This document shows, piece by piece, positions 57,060-64,000 of a stretch of 64,000 nucleotides of DNA. The DNA comes from Pseudomonas sp. 5P_3.1_Bac2 (lineage in GTDB: Bacteria; Pseudomonadota; Gammaproteobacteria; Pseudomonadales; Pseudomonadaceae). Under the pieces are notes generated by a model, which saw only the letters and a program-made list of their open reading frames with translations, was not told the origin of the DNA and made no database searches. A program made the position numbers and the translations under genes. The DNA is taken from the NCBI RefSeq assembly GCF_025465995.1, contig NZ_JANLNY010000030.1:124001-188000 (forward strand), given 5' to 3'. The number at the start of each line of letters is the position of its first letter. Positions within the stretch are counted from its first letter, which is position 1.

Positions 57060-59912
57060 ATGGTGAAGACAGTGAGCAAACTACATCAGCAACACGGTGC
57101 ACTGCGCCGCGATTGTTCAGCGAGTGGCCAGCGAGCTAAATGCAAACGCGCTTCGGCATGGGCGGGTATGGCCCTGTTTTTTTACGGCTATGAAGTGACC
57201 GTTGCGCCTTTGGCTATGGCTTCTGCTGCACTGGATAGCAGTAGCGAGCGTACGGCGTTGGATTCCCAACGGCAGTTTATTTTGCATGTGGCGCAGTCGG
57301 AGAGTCTGGCCCAAGTCGCCCAGCGTTTTGCCGTGAGCGAGGCGCAATTGCGCACGCTACAGGAGCAGAACCAAGCCCGTGGCTGGTCGCAGTCATTATG
57401 GCTGGTGCCGAAAAGCAGCAGTGGTGAGACGGCCAGCTATCCCGGTTATGTCCTGCATCAGATGCGCGCTGGTGAGAGTCTGGCGTCCCTGGCCCTGGCG
57501 AATAACCGCTCGGTGGCGGAGTTGCGCCGGTTGAATGCCATGGTCATGGGCGACTCCGCTGTGGCCGGGCTCAGTACGGGTGGCTGGTTGTTGTTGCCGG
57601 CCCCGGTGGCGAGTGTGGATCAGACTGCCCAGCAGGGTAATCAGCGCCAGTACCAAGCCTACGAGCAGCGGGTGGCGCAGCTGATGGCGGCGATTGGTGA
57701 GACCCATCAAAACCGTGCCGACAGCGATGTGGCAGGGCAGTCGGTAAGCGGCATGCTCGGTCAGCAGTTGGCCAGCGGTGCGGGCAATGCACTGGCCAAT
57801 GAGGTGGAAGAGCTGCTGGGTAACCATGGCCGCGCCAGGGTGAATGTCAGCACTAACCTGGATAGCAAAGACGTCAACCTCGAGCTGGATTACCTGCACC
57901 CCTTGCTGCAGCACGATAAGGGCATCGCCTTCGCTCAGGTCGGCACCCGGCGTGTCGCTGAGCGGCATATCGGCAACCTCGGGGTGGGCTATCGGCATCA
58001 AGTGAGCGACAAGCTGATGTTGGGGGTGAACACCTTCATTGATCAGGACTTTACCCGTGACCACACCCGCGCCAGCATGGGCGTTGAGGCCTGGGGTGAA
58101 AGTGCGCGGCTGGGGGCCAACCTGTATGCACCGGTTAGCGGTTGGAAAGCCTCTGATGAAGACAGCCTGAATAAGGATCCTGAACTGTACGACCTGTTCG
58201 AGCGGCCGGCCAAGGGCTGGGATGCACGGGCGGAAATCGCCTTGCCGGGCGCGCCACAATTGGCCCTGACCGGTAAGTACTTCCAGTGGCAGGGGGAGTC
58301 TGTCGACGTTAGCGGCAGCGGCAGCCTGGAAAAAAATCCCAAGGGTTATAGCGCCGGGATTAAATGGCAGCCCGTGCCGTTGCTGGGCTTTGCGGCCGAG
58401 CACCAGAAAATCCAAGGTGGCGATTCCAGCTGGCAAGTGGGCGCCAGCCTGAACTGGAGCTTTGACCTGAGCCTGGATGAGCAACTGGACAGCAAAAAAG
58501 GCCGCGCCGTACTGCCGTTGGCGCAAGCGCGGACCGACTTTGTGCAGCGTGATTACAGCGTGGTGCTGGAATACAAACACAAAGATAAGAAGTTCGAGCC
58601 CTTTGTCTTCGCCCAAGCCCAACTGGAGCTGACCGCACCGTTGCCATCGGCTACAGGGCCCTTGGTCAGCCCTGGGCCAGAACTGCGTGGGGTGATCCCG
58701 AGCGCGCAGATTCGTTATGAAAAAGGTGCTGAAACCTTAGACACGACAACCCGTGGTGCTAAGGACGGTGAAGTGAGCGTAGATCCCGCAACTGGCTACG
58801 TCAGTGTGCCGCCCGGCTTAAGTGGGCGCACCGTACAGGTCATCGCCTACCGTGAAATCAGCGGTACGTTGAACGCCACGGCCAGCTATCAGCTGGTGGT
58901 GAAGACGCCGCTGGATAGCGATGGTGACGGTCTGTTCGACCTTGAGGAGGAGCAATACGGTACCGATCCGCATAATCCTGACTCCGATGGTGACGGCATG
59001 ACGGATAAAGAGGAAGTTGATGCTGGCTTTAACCCGCTCGACCCTAGCGATCCAGGCCCCGCGCCGGAAGTGGATGTCACCGACATCCAAGGCACCCTGG
59101 AAGTTGGGCAAAGCCTGACCGGGGTGTACAGCTTCGACGACAAGGGCGGCGATGCGACAGATGCTTCGACTGTGCGTTGGCTTAACGGCGCCACTGTGGA
59201 CAGCGATACCACCTACGAGCTGAGTGCAGAAGATGTGGGCCGGGTGCTGACCTTTGAAGTCGAGGCGAAAAACGCCAAGGGTGTGGTCGGCAATACTGAT
59301 CGAATCAGCACTGCTGAAGCTCCAGGCGTGAGCGGTGGCGATAACGGCAGCATTGGCAAGAAAACACCTAAGGTCAGCAACCTGAGCATCAGCGGTTTGT
59401 TGGAGCCTGGGCAGACCCTGACCGGCAGCTATGACTTCATCGATAACGATGACGACAGCAGCAATGACGCAGCCAACGATGCCTCGGTGGTGGCGTGGCT
59501 GAATGGGGCACAAGCCGATAGCGATACGCAATATCTGTTGCATGCAGACGACGTGGGCAAGGTGCTGACCTTTGAAGTTACGGCCAAGCGTAAGAGCGAT
59601 GGTTTAAACGGCAACGTCGAGCGAGTCGATACCGCGACGGCTATTGCCCCCCCGAGCGTTGATCCGCAAGCACCATTGGCGGTGGCCGTTAGTGGCCTGC
59701 AGCAAGGGCATCCGATCGTGGGTCAGGCGGTTACGGCAGAAGTCAGCTGCTCCGGGACCTGTGCGGCAGAGCTGCTGTATGACTGGCAGATCGAAACGGC
59801 TGAGGGCAGCGAGAGCTATACCAGCATTGGCCAACCCAGCAACAGCAACACCTATCTACCGCTGGGGACTGAACAGAAGCGCCGAATCCGGGTTGAGGTG
59901 ACTAAGCCTTAA
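57060..59912 (+). CDS. Inverse autotransporter (intimin/invasin-type) adhesin
   Basis: A 950-residue type Ve secreted protein. A long signal region (hydrophobic core about 35-55), two LysM-like modules (about 65-115 and 125-180, e.g. HQMRAGESLASLALANNRS), an alpha-helical lead (LANEVEELLGNHGRARVNV) and an inverse-autotransporter barrel (about 255-530, with GVGYRHQVSDKLMLGVNTFIDQD). Then a Ca-binding thrombospondin-3-like segment (DSDGDGLFDLEEEQYGTDP, DSDGDGMTDKEE, about 618-660) and three Ig-like passenger domains (about 675-765, 770-865, 870-950). Unlike intimin/invasin it ends without a C-type-lectin tip. ATG 57060 has a weak ribosome-binding site; a TTG at 57024 is the alternative. It probably acts with the secreted protein that follows. 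Confidence 0.88.
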   Translation: MVKTVSKLHQQHGALRRDCSASGQRAKCKRASAWAGMALFFYGYEVTVAPLAMASAALDSSSERTALDSQRQFILHVAQSESLAQVAQRFAVSEAQLRTLQEQNQARGWSQSLWLVPKSSSGETASYPGYVLHQMRAGESLASLALANNRSVAELRRLNAMVMGDSAVAGLSTGGWLLLPAPVASVDQTAQQGNQRQYQAYEQRVAQLMAAIGETHQNRADSDVAGQSVSGMLGQQLASGAGNALANEVEELLGNHGRARVNVSTNLDSKDVNLELDYLHPLLQHDKGIAFAQVGTRRVAERHIGNLGVGYRHQVSDKLMLGVNTFIDQDFTRDHTRASMGVEAWGESARLGANLYAPVSGWKASDEDSLNKDPELYDLFERPAKGWDARAEIALPGAPQLALTGKYFQWQGESVDVSGSGSLEKNPKGYSAGIKWQPVPLLGFAAEHQKIQGGDSSWQVGASLNWSFDLSLDEQLDSKKGRAVLPLAQARTDFVQRDYSVVLEYKHKDKKFEPFVFAQAQLELTAPLPSATGPLVSPGPELRGVIPSAQIRYEKGAETLDTTTRGAKDGEVSVDPATGYVSVPPGLSGRTVQVIAYREISGTLNATASYQLVVKTPLDSDGDGLFDLEEEQYGTDPHNPDSDGDGMTDKEEVDAGFNPLDPSDPGPAPEVDVTDIQGTLEVGQSLTGVYSFDDKGGDATDASTVRWLNGATVDSDTTYELSAEDVGRVLTFEVEAKNAKGVVGNTDRISTAEAPGVSGGDNGSIGKKTPKVSNLSISGLLEPGQTLTGSYDFIDNDDDSSNDAANDASVVAWLNGAQADSDTQYLLHADDVGKVLTFEVTAKRKSDGLNGNVERVDTATAIAPPSVDPQAPLAVAVSGLQQGHPIVGQAVTAEVSCSGTCAAELLYDWQIETAEGSESYTSIGQPSNSNTYLPLGTEQKRRIRVEVTKP

Positions 59913-60059
59913 GTGTGGAGGCGATCAAAGGCGCGTGGAGCACATCCACCCATAGCTAAGCTCAAGGCTGTGGGTGGCATTAAAGACAAGTGCGTACGTT
60001 GAGCGATGACAGCACAACTTAAGCAGCTGCAGTGCCGCAGCAACAAAGAGGTAGGCGTT

Positions 60060-60794
60060 ATGAAAAAGATTGTACTAACAACTGGCTTGATCTTGATCAG
60101 TAGCAGCTTGCTGGCCGCTAACCTTACGGAGCGAACCAGTACGGTTAAAGGCAGTAAGCCCGCCATCACCAGCACTGTCGGTATTTTCAACTACTCGATG
60201 CGGGGCTGGCCACCCACTGTGGGTGACGAGCTGCGTCATTACACGATTTCGGCCAAAGATCCCGATGGTGACCCTGTTTCCACCCGCATTGAGTGGCTGC
60301 GCGATGGGGTCGTAATACCGGGGGCTACGGCGCTTGCCTATAAAACCGTCAGTGCTGATATTGGCAGCAACTTAGTGGTGCGTATGTACGTCTGGTCACC
60401 CTCGGCCACGACTGATCCCTCTGAGGGAGATGTGGTTACCACGCCGACCTTGGGCGAGGTGCAGGGCGCTGAATTGCTGTATCCGCCAGCGCCGATCTAT
60501 CGCCTCAATCTTGCGGCAACCACCGGCGAGGCGGCGAATGCAGCTTGTCAGGCCGATGGCGCACGTTTGCCCACCTCGGGGGAAACCTATCGCACTTATA
60601 TGCAGTCCACGAGTGCCACTGGATCTACGGGCAATAACACGGATATGTGCACGCAATGGGGCTGGCCGCTCAATGGCCAGTGCGGTGGGACCACCGACAC
60701 ATATTGGATTAACTACAACGGCTATAAGGCCTACAGCATGCGCACGGGGTCCCAAGGCGGCACTACGGGCTATGTCATGTGTGTGAAAAACTAG
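60060..60794 (+). CDS. Secreted Ig-like plus C-type-lectin-like protein, partner of the inverse autotransporter
   Basis: A 244-residue exported protein; signal peptide MKKIVLTTGLILISSSLLAA. Residues about 45-130 resemble the Ig-like repeats of the preceding adhesin (VGDELRHYTI, IEWLRDG, SADIGSNLVVRMYV). Residues about 137-244 resemble the terminal C-type-lectin-like module of invasin/intimin (AACQADGARLPTSGE, QWGWPLNG, YWINYNG, GYVMCVKN). Four Cys (163, 197, 208, 241) are present; the 163-241 spacing of 78 matches the disulfide of intimin-type modules, as I recall it. GAGG precedes ATG 60060. It lies 147 bp after the adhesin gene. The arrangement recalls Salmonella ZirT/ZirS, where a separate exoprotein is secreted through an invasin-like barrel. 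That role is inference. Confidence 0.75.
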   Translation: MKKIVLTTGLILISSSLLAANLTERTSTVKGSKPAITSTVGIFNYSMRGWPPTVGDELRHYTISAKDPDGDPVSTRIEWLRDGVVIPGATALAYKTVSADIGSNLVVRMYVWSPSATTDPSEGDVVTTPTLGEVQGAELLYPPAPIYRLNLAATTGEAANAACQADGARLPTSGETYRTYMQSTSATGSTGNNTDMCTQWGWPLNGQCGGTTDTYWINYNGYKAYSMRTGSQGGTTGYVMCVKN

Positions 60795-60812
60795 TCTGAT
60801 TGGCGCGGCACA

Positions 60813-60844
60813 CCTTAACGGCGCCGGTGCGGTTGCCGTTAAGG
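60813..60844 (+). terminator. Hairpin downstream of the lectin-like gene
   Basis: CCTTAACGGC (60813-60822) pairs exactly with GCCGTTAAGG (60835-60844) over a 12-nt loop, 18 bp after the stop. No T-run follows. A second hairpin, CCCCGCGCC/GGCGCGGGG (60884-60905), lies between it and the convergent fatty-acid gene. Together they probably separate the two transcripts. Confidence 0.5.
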
Positions 60845-60941
60845 CCTGTGGGCGGGTCTTGACCGCCTGTGAATGAGCGCGAGCCCCGCGCCGTGTGGCG
60901 CGGGGTGAAAAGCAGCACAGGCTATTTAGCTGCGGCCAAAC

Positions 60942-63050
60942 TCAGCGGTTGAGATCCGCAAAATATTGCCCATCAAATACCAGGCCTTCCAGCAGCGGCG
61001 AGGGTTGCCAGAACAGGGGGTCGGTCTTGGCGTAGCGCTGGATATTGCTCAGCACCAGCTCCAAACCCTGGTGGTCGGCGTACCACATGGGCCCGCCTTG
61101 GTGGCGCGGGAAGCCATAGCCGTTGAGCAGCACCACATCCACATCCAGGGGGCGCAGCGCGATGCCTTCGGCCAACACATTGGCGCCTTCGTTGATCATC
61201 GCGGCCAGATAACGCTCGACGATTTCAGCGGCGCTGAAGGTCTTCGGCGTGATGCCAGCCTCGCTGCGCACTTGCGCGATGATCGCCTCCACCTCCGGAT
61301 CCGGTGTGCCTTGGCGTGAGCCCGTGCTGTAGCGGTAATAGCCGCGTCCGCTCTTTTGCCCGAACCAGCCGCGCTCGCACAGCTGGTCGGCCACGCTGAC
61401 ATAACGCAGGCGCGGGTCGCGTTGCGCGGCTTTGCGCTTGCGGGTGGCCCAGCTGATATCGCCGCCCGCCAGATCGACCACTTCAAAGGGCCCCATGGCG
61501 AAGCCGAAGTCGCGAATGGCTTGGTCGATGGCATAGGGCGAGGCACCGTCGAGCATCATCAGCTCGGCTGCCTCGCGATAGACCGCGAGCATGCGGTTGC
61601 CGATGAAGCCATCACACAGGCCGGCGCGTACCGGCGTTTTGTTGAGGCTTTTAGCCAGGTTAAAGGCCGTGACAATGGTGCGTGCATCGGCCTTGCTGGG
61701 CACCACCACCTCGACCAGTTTCATGATGTTGGCCGGGGAGAAAAAGTGGATGCCAATCACCCGCTGCGGGTGCTTGAGATCCTGGGCCATGGCATCGATA
61801 TCCAGGTACGAGGTGTTGCTGGCGATGATGCAATCGGTGCGGCAGCAAGCCTCCAGCTTGGCCAGCAAGGCACGCTTGACCGCCATGTCCTCGAACACCG
61901 CCTCGATCACCAGGTCAGCATCGGCCAGCACACTGTAGTCGGTATGGGTAATCAGCCGGGCCAGGCGTTGGTTTTTATCCTCAACGCTGATGCGCTGGCG
62001 CTCGACCAAGGTTTGATAGGTGGCGCTGATGCGCTCACGGCCATGTTCGAGGGCCGGTTGATCACGCTCTAGCAGCAGCACCTCGTAGCCGCCATCGAGC
62101 AGGGCGAGGCTGATTCCGACGCCCATGGTGCCCGCGCCGATCACGCCAATACGCTTGAGTTTGGCGGGGGTGGCGGTGCTCTGTTCGGCGATTTTGTCGC
62201 AGGTTTTTTCGGCAAAAAACGCATGCACCAGTGCCGCCCGTTGCGGACTGTTGAGGCATTTGCCAAACAGCTCGCGCTCGGTGCTCAGGCCTTCGGCGAA
62301 GGGCTGATGCAGCGCGGCGCTGACGGCGGCGACGATATTTTGTTGCGCCAGTCGGTCCGGATGACGCTTGGTTTTTTCTTGCGCTTGGGCAATTTGCTGG
62401 GCGGCCAGCACCTGATCGGCCAGACCTTGCTCATTGCAGGTGCGGCGCAGCGGCTCGGGATTGTGGCGGGCCTGCTGGGCATAGTTCAAGGCGCTTTGAT
62501 GCAGGTTGTCAGCCGGCACTAAGCGATCAACCAGGCCTTCGGCCAAGGCTTGGCTGGCATTCAGGGGCTTGCCGCCGAGCATGAGCTCCAGGGCTGCTTT
62601 CGCGCCGATTAAGCGCGGCGCCCGTTGGGTGCCGCCGCCCCCTGGAATCAAACCCAAGTTCACTTCCGGCAAGCCCAGCTTGGCCAGCGGTGTGGCCAGC
62701 CGGTAATGGGCGGCTAAGGCCAGCTCCAGACCGCCGCCTAAACAGGCCCCGGTGATGGCGCAGATCACCGGTTTAGTGCAGCTCTCAATCGCTTGGCAGA
62801 GGTCGCTGAGGCTAGGGTGGGAGGTGCGGCCAAACTCGCTGATATCGGCGCCAGCGCAAAAGTGCCGGCCGGAGCCGTGCAAGATGATGGCCTGCACCTG
62901 CTCGTTGGCTTGGGCCGTTTCTAGGGCCGCACTCAAGCCTTGTTTGACCGCCGAGCTAAGGGCGTTGACGGGTGGGTTGTTAAGGGTGATGACGGCGATA
63001 CCTTGTTCAAGCGTCACCAGAATGCAGTTTTGCGCGGGAGTTGTAGACAT
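60942..63050 (-). CDS. Bifunctional enoyl-CoA hydratase / 3-hydroxyacyl-CoA dehydrogenase
   Basis: A 702-residue beta-oxidation protein. The crotonase domain (about 1-190) has the oxyanion-hole segment GRHFCAGADISEF and LGLPEVNLGLIPGGGGTQR with its catalytic Glu. The NAD-binding hydroxyacyl-CoA dehydrogenase domain starts near 300 (IGVIGAGTMGVGISLALLDGG) and includes IGIHFFSPANIMKLVEVV. C-terminal dehydrogenase domains follow. It is like FadB/FadJ and the peroxisomal multifunctional enzyme, but no fadA thiolase gene adjoins it. ATG 63050 is used because conserved sequence starts shortly after it; the in-frame extension to 63113 is poor. It lies about 75 bp downstream of the MHS transporter gene, possibly in one operon for acid uptake and degradation. 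Confidence 0.9.
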   Translation of the reverse strand: MSTTPAQNCILVTLEQGIAVITLNNPPVNALSSAVKQGLSAALETAQANEQVQAIILHGSGRHFCAGADISEFGRTSHPSLSDLCQAIESCTKPVICAITGACLGGGLELALAAHYRLATPLAKLGLPEVNLGLIPGGGGTQRAPRLIGAKAALELMLGGKPLNASQALAEGLVDRLVPADNLHQSALNYAQQARHNPEPLRRTCNEQGLADQVLAAQQIAQAQEKTKRHPDRLAQQNIVAAVSAALHQPFAEGLSTERELFGKCLNSPQRAALVHAFFAEKTCDKIAEQSTATPAKLKRIGVIGAGTMGVGISLALLDGGYEVLLLERDQPALEHGRERISATYQTLVERQRISVEDKNQRLARLITHTDYSVLADADLVIEAVFEDMAVKRALLAKLEACCRTDCIIASNTSYLDIDAMAQDLKHPQRVIGIHFFSPANIMKLVEVVVPSKADARTIVTAFNLAKSLNKTPVRAGLCDGFIGNRMLAVYREAAELMMLDGASPYAIDQAIRDFGFAMGPFEVVDLAGGDISWATRKRKAAQRDPRLRYVSVADQLCERGWFGQKSGRGYYRYSTGSRQGTPDPEVEAIIAQVRSEAGITPKTFSAAEIVERYLAAMINEGANVLAEGIALRPLDVDVVLLNGYGFPRHQGGPMWYADHQGLELVLSNIQRYAKTDPLFWQPSPLLEGLVFDGQYFADLNR

Positions 63051-63124
63051 GCTCTTCACCGACTGAGTGCATGAAAGGGAAGGGCTGGGCAGTGACACTA
63101 AACCACTACCCAATCACTCGTGGC

Positions 63125-64000
63125 CTAGGCGCGTTGTGGCACGCCATGCTCAAGGTTAGGGGGGGTACCGGCGAGGTCCTTGGCATCGGCCTGCTCGGCG
63201 GTGGACAGGTCACTGGCGCGATGCCCGGTTTTACTTAACAACACCAGGGTCGCGAGCAGAGAAATCACCGCATAGCTGCCGGCGGCAATCGCCACCCAGA
63301 AAATTTCCCCGGTGGTGTTGAGAATCCACTGCGCCAAGACCGGGGTGCCGCCACCGATTAACAACGAACATAGTTGGTACGACATCGACAATCCCGTGTA
63401 GCGAATGCGGGTGGGGAAGGCACGGGCCAAAATGCCGCCCACGGCGCCGTAAAACATGGCATGGGGAATGGTCGCCAGTGCCATACCGAGGGCCGCTACC
63501 CAGTAGATGTGGGTTTCGATGGCGAAGAACATGGCCGGCATAAAGATCAGCTCCGGCACCAGCATCAGAATCACCGCCTTACGCATATCAATCTTAGTCG
63601 TAAGTAAGGCGCCAATGGGCTGGGAAATAAACTGGACGATTAACGCAATAATAATAATGCTGAGGAAAGTTTCCTGTGAATAACCCAGGCTCTTAGTTGC
63701 CCAAGATAAAGCGAAGGTGGTTTTAAAGTAAGTAACATGGATCGCCGGAATAACTAATGCGCCAATTAATACCAAGCGCCAGTGATTGCGCAGTACTTCA
63801 ATGATGGGCATCTTTACGGTTTTGTTTTCGGCAATCAGTTTCTTCATATCGGCGGCTTCTTCCAGGCGCAGCCGGATCACCATGCCAACAATTACCAGCA
63901 CCGCGGATAACAGAAACGGAATCCGCCAGCCCCACAGGATGAACTCGGGGGTGGGGATCGCACTTAAGGCCAGAAACACCACCGTGGCCAACAGGTTGCC
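63125..64000 (-). CDS. MHS-family (metabolite:H+ symporter) transporter, N-terminus outside window
   Basis: The C-terminal 291 residues of a major-facilitator protein; the reading frame continues past the window end, so the start is not visible. GWRIPFLLSAVLVIVGMVIRLRLEEAADMKKL is the characteristic central segment of the MHS family (ShiA, ProP, KgtP and relatives), and GGILARAFPTRIRYTGLSMSYQL is the typical C-half motif. About eight hydrophobic helices are visible. The C-terminal tail is polar. The substrate is likely a carboxylate, sugar acid or similar metabolite. Adjacency to the beta-oxidation gene hints at an organic acid, which is inference only. Confidence 0.85.
   Translation of the reverse strand, partial: GNLLATVVFLALSAIPTPEFILWGWRIPFLLSAVLVIVGMVIRLRLEEAADMKKLIAENKTVKMPIIEVLRNHWRLVLIGALVIPAIHVTYFKTTFALSWATKSLGYSQETFLSIIIIALIVQFISQPIGALLTTKIDMRKAVILMLVPELIFMPAMFFAIETHIYWVAALGMALATIPHAMFYGAVGGILARAFPTRIRYTGLSMSYQLCSLLIGGGTPVLAQWILNTTGEIFWVAIAAGSYAVISLLATLVLLSKTGHRASDLSTAEQADAKDLAGTPPNLEHGVPQRA

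Noticed and set aside
57396..58622. 408-residue leftward frame opposite the inverse autotransporter
   Set aside because: Antisense shadow; the plus frame carries a coherent chain of LysM, barrel and Ig-like modules.
1..64000. CRISPR arrays, tRNA/rRNA genes, integrases and insertion sequences
   Set aside because: No regularly spaced direct repeats, tRNA-like folds or transposase/integrase frames were recognised on either strand.

Overview
The window reads as chromosomal DNA of a Pseudomonas-type gammaproteobacterium. Support comes from a trifunctional PutA, an ssu operon ending in the molbindin gene ssuF, an oscA-sbp-cysTWA sulfate locus, an OprD-family porin, a RocSAR-like signalling locus, a large che operon with cheD, and GTAG-headed REP/REPIN repeats. 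Coding density is high and mostly GC-rich. The clear exception is an AT-rich gene at 1.07-2.34 kb. I saw no tRNA, rRNA, CRISPR array, integrase or transposase.

Layout. (1) 0.2-8.9 kb, accessory flavour: a gamma-glutamyl-GABA hydrolase, an AT-rich ApeA/HEPN-type defence gene, two unknown envelope proteins, GabP-like permease, EndA-like nuclease and a lipoprotein, separated by REPIN-rich spacers. (2) 8.9-15.4 kb: an MFS transporter, a periplasmic binding protein, a compact operon (molybdopterin-fold sensor, diguanylate cyclase, single-domain receiver, CheC phosphatase), a YjdM/PhnA protein and a LEA14-like lipoprotein. (3) 15.6-25.9 kb: a chemosensory operon (cheY, STAS, cheA, MCP, cheW, cheR, cheD, cheB, REC-EAL, then a second MCP) with extensive stop/start overlaps. 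(4) 26.2-30.2 kb: putA with two GTTGCA boxes one helical turn apart. (5) 30.5-51.0 kb: a 20-kb sulfur-acquisition supercluster. It has lsfA-ssuEADCBF, an extra sulfonate binding-protein/permease pair, an OprD porin, a third sulfonate-binding protein with a DszC/SfnB-like flavin monooxygenase, a sulfate sbp-cysT-cysW set without ATPase, a divergent sigma-54-type AAA+ regulator, an RBBP9-like hydrolase, oscA, and a complete sbp-cysTWA. (6) 51.0-56.8 kb: a RocR/RocS/RocA-like trio. (7) 57.0-60.8 kb: an inverse autotransporter (intimin/invasin type) followed by a small secreted protein with an Ig-like module and an invasin-like C-type-lectin module. (8) 60.9-64.0 kb: a fused enoyl-CoA hydratase/3-hydroxyacyl-CoA dehydrogenase and a truncated MHS-family transporter.

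How the parts fit. The sulfur block provides outer-membrane entry (OprD), periplasmic capture (five binding proteins), import (two complete ABC systems plus two ATPase-less ones), reductive desulfonation (SsuD/E), peroxide defence (LsfA) and starvation adaptation (OscA). Two of its promoter regions share an AT-rich motif that may be the CysB site. The Roc-like regulators sit divergently beside the adhesin pair and may control it. The adhesin pair, in which the lectin-like tip appears as a separate secreted polypeptide, and the CheC/receiver/cyclase/molybdopterin-fold operon are the most unusual systems here. All functions are inferred from sequence features read by eye; no database search was run.
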